Below are positions 46,990 to 56,761 of a DNA stretch of 64,000 nucleotides, piece by piece. Source of the stretch: Xanthomonas melonis (lineage in GTDB: Bacteria > Pseudomonadota > Gammaproteobacteria > Xanthomonadales > Xanthomonadaceae); the NCBI RefSeq assembly GCF_020783655.1, contig NZ_JAJGQH010000002.1, positions 1-64,000 on the forward strand, in the 5' to 3' direction. How positions within the stretch are numbered: position 1 is the stretch's first letter; the number at the start of each line of letters is the position of its first letter. The position numbers were made by a program, and so were the translations under genes. Under the pieces are notes generated by a model that searched no databases, had not been told where the DNA came from, and worked only from the letters and a program-made list of their open reading frames with translations.

Positions 46990-48582
46990 GTGTTGGATGC
47001 CAATCTCAAGACCCAGCTGACCGCCTACCTGGAACGGGTGACGCGCCCGATCCAGATCCATGCATCGATCGACGACAGCCCCGCCTCGCGCGAAATGCTC
47101 GACCTGTTGGAGGACCTGGTGCTGCTGTCGGACAAGATCACCCTGGAAGCGCATCGCGACGACGACCAGCGCAAGCCCTCCTTCGCGCTGACCACGCCGG
47201 GCCAGGACATCTCGCTGCGCTTTGCCGGCCTGCCGATGGGTCATGAATTCACCTCGCTGGTGCTGGCGCTGCTGCAGGTGGGCGGGCACCCTTCCAAAGC
47301 GACCGCCGAGCTGATCGAGCAGGTGCAGCACCTGGAAGGCGACTACCGGTTCGAAACCTATTTTTCGCTGTCGTGCCAGAACTGCCCCGACGTGGTGCAG
47401 GCCTTGAACCTGGCGGCGGTGCTCAACCCGCGCATCCAGCATGTCGCCATCGATGGCGCGCTGTTCCAGGACGAAGTGCAGACCCGACAGATCATGTCGG
47501 TGCCCACCGTGTACCTGAATGGTGAGCTGTTCGACCAGGGCCGCATGACGCTGGAGCAGATCGTCGCCAAACTCGACACCAACGCCGCCAAGCGCGATGC
47601 CGCCAGGATCGCCACCAAGGACGCCTTCGACGTGCTCGTGGTCGGCGGTGGCCCGGCCGGCTCGGCTGCGGCGGTGTATGCCGCACGCAAGGGCATCCGC
47701 ACCGGCGTGGCTGCCGAGCGTTTCGGTGGCCAGGTGCTGGACACCATGTCGATCGAGAACTTCATCTCGGTGCCGGAAACCGAAGGTCCCAGGATGGCCG
47801 CCGCGCTCGAACAGCACGTGCGCCAGTACGAGGTGGACATCATGAACCTGCAGCGCGCCGAGCAGCTGATCCCGGCCGGTGCCGATGGCCTGATCGAGAT
47901 CAAACTGGCCAACGGCGCTTCGCTCAGGAGCAAGACCGTGATCCTGTCCACCGGTGCGCGCTGGAGGCAGATGAACGTGCCGGGCGAAGACCAGTACAAG
48001 AACAAGGGCGTGGCCTACTGCCCGCACTGCGACGGGCCGCTGTTCAAGGGCAAGCGCGTGGCAGTGATCGGCGGCGGCAACTCCGGCGTGGAAGCGGCGA
48101 TCGATCTGGCCGGCATCGTGGCGCACGTCACCCTGGTGGAATTCGACGACAAACTGCGTGCCGACGAAGTGCTGCAACGCAAGCTGCGCAGCCTGCACAA
48201 CGTGCGCATCATCACCAGCGCACAGACCACCGAGGTGCTGGGCGACGGGCAGAAGGTCACCGGCCTGGTCTACACCGACCGCACCGGCGGCGACACCCAG
48301 CATATCGAGCTGGAAGGTGTGTTCGTGCAGATCGGCCTGCTGCCCAATACCGAGTTCCTGCGCGGCACGGTGGAATTGTCGGCGCGTGGCGAGATCATCG
48401 TCGACGACCGTGGGCAGACCAATGTGCCGGGTGTGTTCGCTGCCGGCGATGCCACCACCGTGCCGTACAAGCAGATCGTCATCGCGATGGGTGAAGGCTC
48501 CAAGGCGGCCCTGAGCGCGTTCGACTATCTGATCCGCTCCAGCGCACCGGTCAGCGCCGAAAACGTGGCAGAGGCCGCTTAA
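46990..48582 (+). CDS. ahpF: Alkyl hydroperoxide reductase subunit F
   Basis: A 530-residue FAD/NADH flavoprotein that reduces AhpC. The N-terminal tandem thioredoxin-fold domain has redox pair Cys129/Cys132 (SCQNCPD). The FAD motif [11 protein letters not shown] (about 217-227) and the thioredoxin-reductase-like Cys344/Cys347 (CPHCDG) follow, with a C-terminal [14 protein letters not shown] motif. The GTG start is supported by AGGAG six bases upstream and by the family N-terminus [10 protein letters not shown]. It is followed by oxyR after 90 nt. Confidence 0.97.
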   Translation: MLDANLKTQLTAYLERVTRPIQIHASIDDSPASREMLDLLEDLVLLSDKITLEAHRDDDQRKPSFALTTPGQDISLRFAGLPMGHEFTSLVLALLQVGGHPSKATAELIEQVQHLEGDYRFETYFSLSCQNCPDVVQALNLAAVLNPRIQHVAIDGALFQDEVQTRQIMSVPTVYLNGELFDQGRMTLEQIVAKLDTNAAKRDAARIATKDAFDVLVVGGGPAGSAAAVYAARKGIRTGVAAERFGGQVLDTMSIENFISVPETEGPRMAAALEQHVRQYEVDIMNLQRAEQLIPAGADGLIEIKLANGASLRSKTVILSTGARWRQMNVPGEDQYKNKGVAYCPHCDGPLFKGKRVAVIGGGNSGVEAAIDLAGIVAHVTLVEFDDKLRADEVLQRKLRSLHNVRIITSAQTTEVLGDGQKVTGLVYTDRTGGDTQHIELEGVFVQIGLLPNTEFLRGTVELSARGEIIVDDRGQTNVPGVFAAGDATTVPYKQIVIAMGEGSKAALSAFDYLIRSSAPVSAENVAEAA

Positions 48583-48672
48583 GCGCAGCCGCTCAACCGC
48601 CGCCCGCGCACGGGCGGCGTAAGCTGCTTCCACACGTCAGTCCAACCGCAACCGCTACGAGGGCTGCTGCAC

Positions 48673-49614
48673 ATGAATCTGCGTGACCTGAAGTATCTGG
48701 TCGCCCTGGCCGACCACAAGCATTTCGGCCGCGCCGCGACGGCATGTTTCGTCAGCCAGCCCACCCTTTCCACCCAGATCAAGAAGCTCGAGGACGAGCT
48801 CGGCGTTCCGCTGGTGGAGCGTGCTCCGCGCAAGGTGATGCTCACGCCGGCCGGTCGCGAGGCGGCCATGCGCGCGCGCGGCATCGTTGCGGAGGTGGAG
48901 CAGATGAAGGAAGCTGCCCGTCGCAGCCAGGACCCGGAAGCGGGCACCGTGCGGCTGGGCATCTTCCCTACGCTTGCGCCATATCTGTTGCCGCACGTGG
49001 TGCCGCGCATCCGCGAGCGTTTCCCGCGCCTGGAACTGCTGCTGATCGAAGAAAAGAGCGACCAGCTGATGCACCAGTTGCGCGAAGGCCGCCTGGACGC
49101 AGCGCTGCTGGCGCTGCCGCTGCAGGACGACCAGCTGCATGCCGAATTCCTGTTCGAGGAGCCTTTCGTGCTGGCCGTGCCCGACGCCCATCCGCTGGCG
49201 AACCACGACAGCATGACGTTGGACGATCTGTCCGAACAACGCCTGCTGCTGCTCGAAGACGGCCACTGCCTGCGCGAGCAGGCGCTGGACGTCTGCCATC
49301 TGGCCGGCGCTCTGGAAAAATCCGAATTCCAGGCCACCAGCCTGGAAACCCTGCGCCAGATGGTCGCGGCCAATGTCGGCGTGACCCTGCTGCCGCTGCT
49401 GGCCGTCAAGCCGCCGGTGGCGCGCTCGGACAGTATCCGGCTGATCCGCTTCCGCGAGGACAAGCAACCCAGCCGCCGCATCGCCATGGTATGGCGCCGC
49501 AGTTCGGCAATGACGTGCTTCCTCGAGCAGCTGTCGCAGCTGTTCAAGGAACTGCCGGAAGCACTGTTCGCGCTGGATCAGCCTGCTACCGGGCCCAAGG
49601 CGGTTGCGGCCTGA
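48673..49614 (+). CDS. oxyR: Hydrogen-peroxide-inducible genes activator OxyR
   Basis: A 313-residue LysR-type regulator. The N-terminal winged helix (MNLRDLKYLVALADHKHFGR) and RAATACFVSQPTLSTQI recognition helix are typical. The redox-sensing pair Cys199 (LLEDGHC) and Cys208 (LDVC) fall at the exact OxyR positions. It activates ahpC, ahpF and catalase genes after disulphide formation. The ahpF-oxyR order matches the known Xanthomonas operon. Confidence 0.97.
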   Translation: MNLRDLKYLVALADHKHFGRAATACFVSQPTLSTQIKKLEDELGVPLVERAPRKVMLTPAGREAAMRARGIVAEVEQMKEAARRSQDPEAGTVRLGIFPTLAPYLLPHVVPRIRERFPRLELLLIEEKSDQLMHQLREGRLDAALLALPLQDDQLHAEFLFEEPFVLAVPDAHPLANHDSMTLDDLSEQRLLLLEDGHCLREQALDVCHLAGALEKSEFQATSLETLRQMVAANVGVTLLPLLAVKPPVARSDSIRLIRFREDKQPSRRIAMVWRRSSAMTCFLEQLSQLFKELPEALFALDQPATGPKAVAA

Positions 49615-49642
49615 GGATTCGGGATTCGGGATTCGGGATTCG
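49612..49642. repeat. ATTCGGG heptamer repeats after oxyR
   Basis: Four head-to-tail units GGATTCGGGATTCGGGATTC ending GGGATTCGG begin at the oxyR stop codon. They share the unit found in the pth-ychF gap. The rest of the gap up to 49971 (about 330 nt) shows no gene. Confidence 0.75.
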
Positions 49643-49971
49643 GTACAGCATCATGGCTGCGCTTGTTTGGTGCAGGATTCTGCCGGTATCGATCAGAGCG
49701 GTGCTGATGCGTCGCTTTGATCGGATCGGCTGGAATGCTGGTTCCCAGCCATGCCCGGATAAGCTGCGACTCCGGTATCGCGCACTTCAGCCCACGATTG
49801 CACCGCGTCGGCGCCGTTACCCGGTCACGCATTGGCACAGGTCGTCGCCGCGATGCGTGATCTGCTGGGGGAGCGCCGCGCATGCGAGGTGATGCATTGC
49901 GATCGGTCCTTGGCGCCCTCACGTTCGAAGGAACGCTTGCCATGTCGGCGAGCCTGTCCGAGGAGAACGCC

Positions 49972-50412
49972 ATGACATCGCAACACCGCAGCGGTTTGCC
50001 ACCCTCCATCCTGGTCTCCAGCCACGATCTGGCAAGACTGGAAGCCTTGCTGGATTCCCCCGCGTTTCACCAGCATCCTGCCGCAGCCGCGCTGAGCGAC
50101 GAACTGGGCCGCGCCAATGTATTGCCGCCCGAGGACATGCCCGGCGACGTCGTCACCATGCATTCGCGCATCGACTGCGAAGACGAACTGCATGGCGAGC
50201 GACATACGCTCACGCTGGTGTACCCGCACGAAGCCGATGTCCAACAGGGTCGCATCTCGGTGCTTGCGCCGGTTGGCAGCGCATTGTTCGGCCTGTCGGT
50301 CGGCCAGAGCATCGACTGGCGCACGCCCGATGGGCGCGATCTACGCCTGCGCGTGAGCGCCGTACACGATCGCCCCGCATCCGCGGGCGACTTCCAGCGC
50401 GCGGCGCGTTAA
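49972..50412 (+). CDS. rnk: Rnk-like nucleoside diphosphate kinase regulator (GreA/B C-terminal fold)
   Basis: 146 residues from [10 protein letters not shown], with GAGGAG six bases upstream; an ATG ten codons earlier is possible. An N-terminal helical hairpin ([19 protein letters not shown]) is followed by the GreA/GreB-type FKBP-like domain: [33 protein letters not shown] and [19 protein letters not shown]. Rnk interacts with RNA polymerase and affects nucleotide pools. It may correspond to the gene called orfX downstream of oxyR in Xanthomonas, which is unverified. Confidence 0.85.
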   Translation: MTSQHRSGLPPSILVSSHDLARLEALLDSPAFHQHPAAAALSDELGRANVLPPEDMPGDVVTMHSRIDCEDELHGERHTLTLVYPHEADVQQGRISVLAPVGSALFGLSVGQSIDWRTPDGRDLRLRVSAVHDRPASAGDFQRAAR

Positions 50413-50464
50413 CGTAGCGCGCTGTGTCATCCCCCGATCCGCTCCACGATTCGAGAGAACCCGC

Positions 50465-51433
50465 ATGACTGCATCCCCCTCCAAGCTTGCCCAACTGCGC
50501 GACCTGTCCGTGGTGGTCGCCGATACCGGCGATTTCGACGCGATCAAACGTCTCAAGCCGGTCGACTGCACCACCAATCCCACCCTGGTCAAGAAGGCAC
50601 TGGATCTGCCGATCTACGCCGACCTGATCGAGCGCGAGCTTGCCTGGGGCCGTGAACACGGCGGCGACGATCGCAATGCCACCGTCAACGAAGTCGCCGA
50701 CCGCCTGACTGTCGGCGTCGGCATCAAGCTGGCCGGACTGGTGCCCGGCCGCGTTTCCACCGAAGTCGACGCCGACCTGGCGCACGACACCCAGGCCACC
50801 ATCGACAAGGCGCGCAAGCTCATCGCGATGTACGCCGAGCGCGGCATCTCCAAGGACAAGATCCTGATCAAGATCGCAGCCACCTGGGAAGGCATCGACG
50901 CCGCGCGCCAGCTCCAGCGCGAAGGCATCGACTGCAACCTGACGCTGATCTTCAACCACTCCCAGGCGCTGGCCTGCGCCGAGGCCGGCGTGTTCCTGAT
51001 TTCCCCGTTCGTCGGCCGCATCCTGGACTACTACGTCGCGCAAGGGCAGACCCCGGCCAGCATCGACGAAGACCCGGGTGTGGTCTTCGTGCGCAAGGTG
51101 TACGAGGCGTTCAAGCGCCGCGGCTCTTCCACCGTGGTGATGGGCGCGTCGTTCCGCTCCACCGCGCAGATCGAAGCGTTGGCCGGCTGCGACCGCCTGA
51201 CCATGTCGCCGGATCTGCTGGAGAAGCTCGACGCCGAGCATGGCGAACTGCCGCGCAAGCTCTCGCCGGTCCAGCCCGACAACGCGCAGATCACCCCGAT
51301 CGACGCCGACCGCTTTGCCAAGGATCTGGCGGCGGACCCGATGGCCACCGAGAAGCTGGCCGGCGGCATCGACACCTTTGCCAAGGATCTGCAGGCCCTG
51401 CGCAAGACCATCGCCGATAAGCTGGCCGGCTGA
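50465..51433 (+). CDS. tal: Transaldolase
   Basis: 322-residue pentose-phosphate enzyme transferring dihydroxyacetone units between sugar phosphates. It has the TalB-type signatures [12 protein letters not shown] (about 38-49) and [14 protein letters not shown] (about 138-151) with the Schiff-base lysine in LIKIA. The start [15 protein letters not shown] is typical. A hairpin terminator follows 27 nt after the stop. It is the only pentose-phosphate gene in view. Confidence 0.96.
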   Translation: MTASPSKLAQLRDLSVVVADTGDFDAIKRLKPVDCTTNPTLVKKALDLPIYADLIERELAWGREHGGDDRNATVNEVADRLTVGVGIKLAGLVPGRVSTEVDADLAHDTQATIDKARKLIAMYAERGISKDKILIKIAATWEGIDAARQLQREGIDCNLTLIFNHSQALACAEAGVFLISPFVGRILDYYVAQGQTPASIDEDPGVVFVRKVYEAFKRRGSSTVVMGASFRSTAQIEALAGCDRLTMSPDLLEKLDAEHGELPRKLSPVQPDNAQITPIDADRFAKDLAADPMATEKLAGGIDTFAKDLQALRKTIADKLAG

Positions 51434-51459
51434 CCTCCGCAGGCAATGCACGACACCGA

Positions 51460-51488
51460 CGCCCGCGGCCGATGGCTGCGGGCGTTTT
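51460..51488 (+). terminator. Rho-independent terminator of tal
   Basis: Stem CGCCCGC (51460-51466) pairs with GCGGGCG (51478-51484), followed by TTTT. Confidence 0.8.
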
Positions 51489-51862
51489 CGTCGGGAGCTG
51501 CCGGCTGCGCAGCCGGCAGCCAGCGCGGCAGCGACAGACGTGCGGACGTCATTCCGTCGCGGGCAAGCGTCACCTCACCGCGGTGCGCGCCTGCGTCACG
51601 CCGCCCAGGCCATCTCACTGCGGGCGGAGTGGACGACACTGGCAGCAGCGATGCCGAGCGATGCTCCTTGACCGATGGCGCACCTCACCTGACTTGTGGT
51701 CGATCGAAGACTCAGTCGAGCAGGCAGGCGTCGGCTGCGTCCCTCCGACCAGGTGAGCCGCGCCGCCCGGCAGTCGCGCACGACAGCGTTTCTCCACACG
51801 ACGCTTACAATCCCGCACCGCGCACTGCCTAGAATCCGGATTCCTCAACGGGCTGGCGGACA
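51489..51862. other. Intergenic region between tal and the DJ-1-like gene
   Basis: About 370 nt. No credible gene or repeat was recognised; the promoter for the downstream gene should lie near its right end. Confidence 0.5.
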
Positions 51863-52432
51863 ATGGCAAACATTGCAGTGGTGATGGTCGATGGCGTGGC
51901 CGACTGGGAAATCGGCGTGGTACTCCCGGCGGCGCGCGAGTGGTTCGGCGACCAGGTGGCCATCGCCAGCATCGACGGTCAGCCGGTGCAATCCATCGGC
52001 GGGCTGCGTATCACGCCGGAATTCGCACTCTCGGATCTTGCGCCGCTGGAGGCGGACCTGTGGATCCTGCCCGGCAGCGAGCGCTGGCAGGCCGGCGAGA
52101 TCCCGGGCCTGAGCGGGCTGCTGGTCGAACGCGTACAGCAGCAGCGTCCGGTCGCAGCGATCTGTGGCGCCACCCTCGCCCTGGCTTACGCCGGCTTGCT
52201 GGACGAACGCGCCCACACCAGCAATTCGCTGGCGTTTCTGCAGGAACACGTGGTGCCGTACGCCGGCGCCCACCAGTTCCGTCACGAGAAGGTCGTCACC
52301 GCCGACAGCCTCATCACCGCACCGGGCACCAGTCCGGTCGGCTTCGCGGTGGCCTGCATGCGCCTGCTGCATCCGGAGCGCACCGACATGCTTGCCCAAC
52401 TCCGCGGCATGTTCGCCGGCGAGTTTGTCTGA
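51863..52432 (+). CDS. DJ-1/PfpI-family protein
   Basis: 189 residues. A class-I glutamine-amidotransferase-like fold: MANIAVVMVDGVADWEIG at the N-terminus, DLWILPGSERWQAGE, and the nucleophile elbow VAAICGATLALA with Cys101. Members act as glyoxalases, deglycases, chaperones, peptidases or sensors; the sequence does not decide which. It stands alone between tal and msrA. Confidence 0.85.
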   Translation: MANIAVVMVDGVADWEIGVVLPAAREWFGDQVAIASIDGQPVQSIGGLRITPEFALSDLAPLEADLWILPGSERWQAGEIPGLSGLLVERVQQQRPVAAICGATLALAYAGLLDERAHTSNSLAFLQEHVVPYAGAHQFRHEKVVTADSLITAPGTSPVGFAVACMRLLHPERTDMLAQLRGMFAGEFV

Positions 52433-52442
52433 TCCAACGGAC

Positions 52443-52654
52443 TCAGGCGTGCCCCCGGCGCAGGGGCCGCACGGCGTGGATGCGGTGGATCGCCGCACCG
52501 ATCCATTGCACCGACGAGCTGCAGGGATTGACCGCAATCCTCCGCCGGGCCGATTCGCCGATGAGCCACGCGCGGGGGCGCCGCCGCATCTTGCGCACGC
52601 CGCACAAAAAGATGGCCACGTCGTCTCCGACGTAGCCATTGAAGTTGCCTGGCA
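52443..52654 (-). CDS. Possible small hypothetical protein
   Basis: 70 residues if started at MPGNFNGYVGDDVAIFLCGV. The first ~20 residues look protein-like (a conserved-looking FNGYVGDDVAIFLCGVRK); the rest is basic. No clear ribosome-binding site was found, and it overlaps nothing. It fills most of the otherwise empty gap between the DJ-1-like gene and msrA. Could be a real small gene or a chance frame. Confidence 0.3.
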
Positions 52655-52761
52655 TGCACTCCCATGCGCTGCCTGTCGTGATGACGCTGCCGGTCGCTGA
52701 CGGCCATCGCGACGCGACCACGCTGGCGTGGACAGCGCCTGGATCCGGCCTCGCCTTTCCG

Positions 52762-53412
52762 TCAGGCATCCAGCCCGATCGGGCAGCTCACTCCCGTTCC
52801 GCCAAGTCCGCAATACCCGTTGGGGTGCTTGGCGAGGTATTGCTGGTGATCGTCTTCGGCGTAATAGAAAGCAGGCGCCGGAAAACGGATCTCCGTGGTG
52901 ATCGCGCCATAACCCGCGGCGTCCAGCTGTTGCTGGTAGGCATCGCGGCTGGCAAGCGCGGCGTCGTATTGCTCTTGCGTTGTGCAGTAAATGGCCGAGC
53001 GGTATTGCGTGCCGACATCGTTGCCCTGACGCATGCCCTGGGTGGGGTCGTGGCTCTCCCAGAACGTGCGCAACAGTTGCGAGAACGACACCGATTGCGC
53101 GTCGTACACCACCAGCACCGCTTCGGTGTGGCCGGTCTGCCCGGAACACACTTCGCCGTAGGTGGCATTGGGCGTTTCGCCGCCGGCATAGCCCACCGCC
53201 GTGGTGTAGACGCCCGGCACGTTCCAGAACTTGCGCTCGGCACCCCAGAAGCAGCCCAGCCCGAATTGCACCTGAGCTAGTCCAGTGAACTCGCCGCGCA
53301 ACGGGTGCCCGTTGATCAGATGCGTGTTATGCAACGGCAGTGCCTGGTCGCGTCCTGGAAGCGCCTCGCCCGGGCGAGGCATGCGTTGTTTGAAAGCGCC
53401 GATTCCCAGCAT
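52762..53412 (-). CDS. msrA: Peptide-methionine (S)-S-oxide reductase
   Basis: Repairs oxidised methionine in proteins. It is 216 residues with an N-terminal extension of about 48 residues before the core. The catalytic motif GCFWGAE has Cys54; [11 protein letters not shown], the YRSAIYC segment and the C-terminal [20 protein letters not shown] follow. Two C-terminal-half Cys residues can act in recycling. The start [12 protein letters not shown] is the known Xanthomonas-type beginning. Confidence 0.95.
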   Translation of the reverse strand: MLGIGAFKQRMPRPGEALPGRDQALPLHNTHLINGHPLRGEFTGLAQVQFGLGCFWGAERKFWNVPGVYTTAVGYAGGETPNATYGEVCSGQTGHTEAVLVVYDAQSVSFSQLLRTFWESHDPTQGMRQGNDVGTQYRSAIYCTTQEQYDAALASRDAYQQQLDAAGYGAITTEIRFPAPAFYYAEDDHQQYLAKHPNGYCGLGGTGVSCPIGLDA

Positions 53413-53506
53413 GGTGCAACTCCGCAATCGTGAGGATTGCCTGCTGGATGGCGCCGACCGGGGCGGCTTTCAAGCCTGTCCGGCCGGCGCGCACAACCGA
53501 CCCGGC

Positions 53507-54022
53507 TTACTTGGCCTTGGCGACCGCCGCACGCGTATCCACTTCCGGCATCGCCGAGCTGTGGTGATTGATGATCAGCCACTTGCCCTCGCGCTTTTCG
53601 TAGACGAAGGTGTAGCGCGCCTGCACGTCGGTCTTCTTGCCGTCCTTGTCGGTCAGGGTGAAGGTGTAGACGCCGGCATCCACCGCGCTGTCGTCGTCCA
53701 GCACGCGCACGGTGCGGTAATTGACCACGCCCTTGGGCTTCTTGGTCAGGAACATCTCGAAATACTTCTCGATCTGCTCGCGCGAGGCACGCACTTCGTT
53801 GGAGACCGTCGGCAACAGCACGCCGTCGGGCGCATACAGGTCGGCCACCTTGTGCGGATTGCCGGTGGCAAGCGCCGCATTCCAGGTATCGAACAGTGCG
53901 GCCACCTCGCGCTCCTCGCCTGCGGCCGGCAGCTTGGCCTTGTCGGTGTAATGCATCACGCCGCCAGCCAACGCCGGGGTGGCGGCCAGAGCCAGAACCA
54001 GGGAAGCAAGGGTGCGACGCAT
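53507..54022 (-). CDS. Secreted SnoaL/NTF2-like (SgcJ/EcaC-type) protein
   Basis: 171 residues. A signal peptide (MRRTLASLVLALAATPALAG) is followed by an NTF2-like cone fold: EREVAALFDTWNAALATGNP, KVADLYAPDGVLLPT and a final GKWLIINHHSSAMP, as in the SgcJ/EcaC and DUF4440 group. Periplasmic or exported; ligand and role unknown. It is divergent from the LuxR-type regulator with a palindrome between them, so co-regulation is possible. Confidence 0.83.
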   Translation of the reverse strand: MRRTLASLVLALAATPALAGGVMHYTDKAKLPAAGEEREVAALFDTWNAALATGNPHKVADLYAPDGVLLPTVSNEVRASREQIEKYFEMFLTKKPKGVVNYRTVRVLDDDSAVDAGVYTFTLTDKDGKKTDVQARYTFVYEKREGKWLIINHHSSAMPEVDTRAAVAKAK

Positions 54023-54107
54023 GGGGAAATCTCCGAGTTGAGTTAGGGGTGCCTAAGCGGGCGAGCTCAGTATCGAAATCAAGCGACCCCAACAATTCTG
54101 CCGGTTG

Positions 54108-54125
54108 GCATATACTCAAATATGC
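54108..54125. promoter_or_regulatory. Palindrome in the LuxR/NTF2-like divergent promoter
   Basis: A perfect inverted repeat GCATAT-ACTCAA-ATATGC overlaps a TATACT sequence that could be a -10 box for the LuxR gene, 22 nt upstream of its ATG. Candidate operator for autoregulation; inferred. Confidence 0.45.
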
Positions 54126-54146
54126 TGATCGGCCTAGAGAGAACCC

Positions 54147-54854
54147 ATGGAAACCCCCACCAATGCAGGGGATTGGCGCCAGGCCCTGCGCCGCGAAGCG
54201 TCCGATGGCGCGCGCTGGCAGGCGCTGTGGGAGGCGACCGTGGCGTTGCGCCATGCCACCACGCCGGAGCAGGCGAGCGATGCGGTGCTGGCGCGCGTGC
54301 TGCTGTTGCTGGGCCTGGAGGATGGCGCGGTGCTCGCCCAGCGCTGGCCACGCACCTTGATCGTGGCCAGCCGGGGGCGTGCCCTGCCGCCCGGCGCCAG
54401 CGCCGCCGGCGACAGCCACGAGGCGGGCTGGTTGCTGCCGCCGCGCCCGCTCGACATCCGCGAGGCCAGGGTGCCCATCCAGGCGATGGGCAGCAGCCAC
54501 GGCATGCTGTGCGTTGCCTGGAGCGACAATCGCCCAGCACCGGGCAACGACGATGTGCAGGCGCTGCAGGCGTTCGCACTACTGCTGCCCGCGATGGTGG
54601 CCGAACCGGCCAGGCCGGTGGCCACGCGTCGGCGCAAACCGCTGCAGGACGACCGCCTCAACGCCTTGAGCAAACGCGAAAAGCAGGTGTTGTCGCTGCT
54701 TCCGCGCGGACTCACCAACGCCAGCCTCGCTGCTGAACTGGGAATTTCTCCGGGAACGGTGAAGGTGCATGTCGAGCGCATCCTGCAGAAACTTGAGGTA
54801 AAAGATCGCACCCAGGCCGCGGTGTACGCGGTCCAAGCCGGACTCGCGCTATGA
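54147..54854 (+). CDS. LuxR-family transcriptional regulator
   Basis: 235 residues. The N-terminal ~150 residues look like a degenerate GAF/sensor fold (ASDAVLARVLLLLGLEDGAV). The C-terminal LuxR helix-turn-helix (about 171-232) contains LSKREKQVLSLLPRGLTNAS and GISPGTVKVHVERILQKLEV. There is no receiver domain, so it is not a classical response regulator. It overlaps the following hybrid kinase gene (ATGA), and the whole three-gene set is coupled. Confidence 0.87.
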   Translation: METPTNAGDWRQALRREASDGARWQALWEATVALRHATTPEQASDAVLARVLLLLGLEDGAVLAQRWPRTLIVASRGRALPPGASAAGDSHEAGWLLPPRPLDIREARVPIQAMGSSHGMLCVAWSDNRPAPGNDDVQALQAFALLLPAMVAEPARPVATRRRKPLQDDRLNALSKREKQVLSLLPRGLTNASLAAELGISPGTVKVHVERILQKLEVKDRTQAAVYAVQAGLAL

Positions 54855-56761
54855 ATGCATTGGCGGTGCGTTGGAACGATTGGCCGATCACCCGCAAGAG
54901 CCTTGCGGTGGTCACCTTGCCGTTGCTGTTGCTGGCGGTCGCGTTGATGGCGATCTACAGCGTGGAGCGGCAGAACATCGCCGCCGAGAACGACGTTCGC
55001 CAGACCCTGGAAGTGTTGAGCGACCTGTACGAGGCGCACGCACTGCTGGCGGAAACGGCGGCCGGCGTCCGTGGCTATCGGCTGGTGCGTCGGGATGAAT
55101 TCCTGACGCCTTACCGCGACGCCGAACCGCGTCTGCAGGGCGTGGCCGACCGGCTCTCGCAACGCATCACCGACCCGGTGCAGGCGCAGCGCTTTGCGCG
55201 CATCAAACCGTTGTTCGCGGAGAAGATGCAGGGGTGGCGCCGCCTGCTGGCACCGGACCTGAGCCGCGAAGAAGAGATCCGGCAGCTGTGGGATGGCAAG
55301 TACAAGCTCGACATCCTGCGTGCGGAACTGCGCGAGCTGCGCAACTACGAGACCGCGCAACTGCAGGTGCGCAGCGCCAAGGCGCAAGGCCTGCGGCAGC
55401 GCAATCTCATCATCACGTTGAGCGCGGCGATGCTGGGCGGCCTGGGCGCGGTGTTCGCCGTGGCCTGGTTCGCCTCGGCGCTGTCCGGGCGGTTGCGTAC
55501 CCTGGCCGCCAACGCCGACCGCCTGGGTGAAGGGTTGCCACTGGCCCCACAGCCGCGTGCCGGCGATGAACTGGGCCAGGTCGGGCAACGGCTGGCGCAG
55601 GCCAGCGAACTGCTGGCCGCGCGCGCGGCCGAAGCACAACTGGCGCGACGCGAGGCGGAAACCGCCAACCACGCAAAAACCGAGTTCCTGTCCCGCAGCA
55701 GCCACGAACTGCGCACCCCACTCAACGCCATCCTGGGTTACGCACAGGTACTGGAAATGGATCTGCCCGAACCGGGACCGCGACGCCATCTGCAGCACAT
55801 TCTCGGTGCCGGCCGGCATCTGCTGGGGCTGATCACCGAACTGCTGGACATCGCCCGCATCGAGGCCGACCAGCTGGACCTGAGCCCGGAGCCGGTGCCG
55901 GTGGACGCGGCGGTCCACGAAGCCCTGGGCCTGATCGCTCCGGATGCCGACAAGCACGGCATCCGCCTGCAGCCGGCGGCCATCGAGGGCGCCTGGACGG
56001 TGCGTGCCGATGCGCAGCGGCTGCGTCAGATCCTGCTCAACCTGCTGTCCAATGCGGTGAAATTCAATCGCCCCGGCGGCCAGGTGCAGGTGAGCGCACA
56101 GGCGGACGGCGGGCAGGTGCGCATCACCGTGGCCGATCAGGGCCAGGGTTTGACGCCGCCCCAGATCGAGCGCCTGTTTACGCCATTCGAACGGCTGGGC
56201 GCCGAGCGTTCGGCGGTGGAAGGCACCGGCCTGGGGCTGGCACTGAGCAAGAAGCTGATCGAAGCGATGGGCGGGCAGATCGGGGTGGACAGTAGCCGCG
56301 ACGGTGCGCGCTTCTGGATCTCGCTGCCGCAGGGCGAACCGCACCACACGACGCCTGCGCGCGCCCTGATGCCGCCCAGCGCCAGCGCCAGCGGCGTGTG
56401 CCGGCTGCTCAGCATCGAGGACAACCCGTCCAACCAGGCGTTGATCCGCACCCTGACCGAGCGGCGCCCGCAATGGCAGCTGTTCGAGGCGACCAGCCTG
56501 GCGCAGGCGCGCACGCTGCTGCAACAAGCCATACCGGATCTGATCCTGCTGGACCTGCATCTGAGCGACGGCAGCGGCGAGGAGCTGCTGCGCGAGCTAC
56601 AGGCGCAGCCGGCCACCGCACAGGTGCCGGTGGTGGTGATCAGCGCCGATGCCACCACGGCCACCCTGGCCCGGGTGGGCAATCAGGGCGTGCGCGCCTA
56701 TCTGACCAAGCCGCTGGACGTGGCGGAATTCTTCACCGTGATCGATAGGCTCCTGGCATGA
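54851..56761 (+). CDS. Hybrid sensor histidine kinase with CHASE3 domain and receiver
   Basis: 636 residues. A membrane helix (about 17-37), a CHASE3-like periplasmic helical domain (about 40-180; AGVRGYRLVRRDEFL) and a second helix (about 186-208) lead to a HAMP-like linker. HisKA follows with phospho-His285 (SSHELRTPLNAIL), then HATPase (about 390-495; GTGLGLALSKKL) and a C-terminal receiver (about 515-636) with phospho-Asp568 (LILLDLH) and Lys620 (YLTKPLD). The kinase can pass phosphate to its own receiver and probably to the downstream regulator. Overlaps both neighbours by four bases. Confidence 0.93.
   Translation: MNALAVRWNDWPITRKSLAVVTLPLLLLAVALMAIYSVERQNIAAENDVRQTLEVLSDLYEAHALLAETAAGVRGYRLVRRDEFLTPYRDAEPRLQGVADRLSQRITDPVQAQRFARIKPLFAEKMQGWRRLLAPDLSREEEIRQLWDGKYKLDILRAELRELRNYETAQLQVRSAKAQGLRQRNLIITLSAAMLGGLGAVFAVAWFASALSGRLRTLAANADRLGEGLPLAPQPRAGDELGQVGQRLAQASELLAARAAEAQLARREAETANHAKTEFLSRSSHELRTPLNAILGYAQVLEMDLPEPGPRRHLQHILGAGRHLLGLITELLDIARIEADQLDLSPEPVPVDAAVHEALGLIAPDADKHGIRLQPAAIEGAWTVRADAQRLRQILLNLLSNAVKFNRPGGQVQVSAQADGGQVRITVADQGQGLTPPQIERLFTPFERLGAERSAVEGTGLGLALSKKLIEAMGGQIGVDSSRDGARFWISLPQGEPHHTTPARALMPPSASASGVCRLLSIEDNPSNQALIRTLTERRPQWQLFEATSLAQARTLLQQAIPDLILLDLHLSDGSGEELLRELQAQPATAQVPVVVISADATTATLARVGNQGVRAYLTKPLDVAEFFTVIDRLLA

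Noticed and set aside
54134-56560. 808-codon open frame on the minus strand
   Set aside because: Antisense to the LuxR gene and hybrid kinase, both of which have clear domains and coupled starts.
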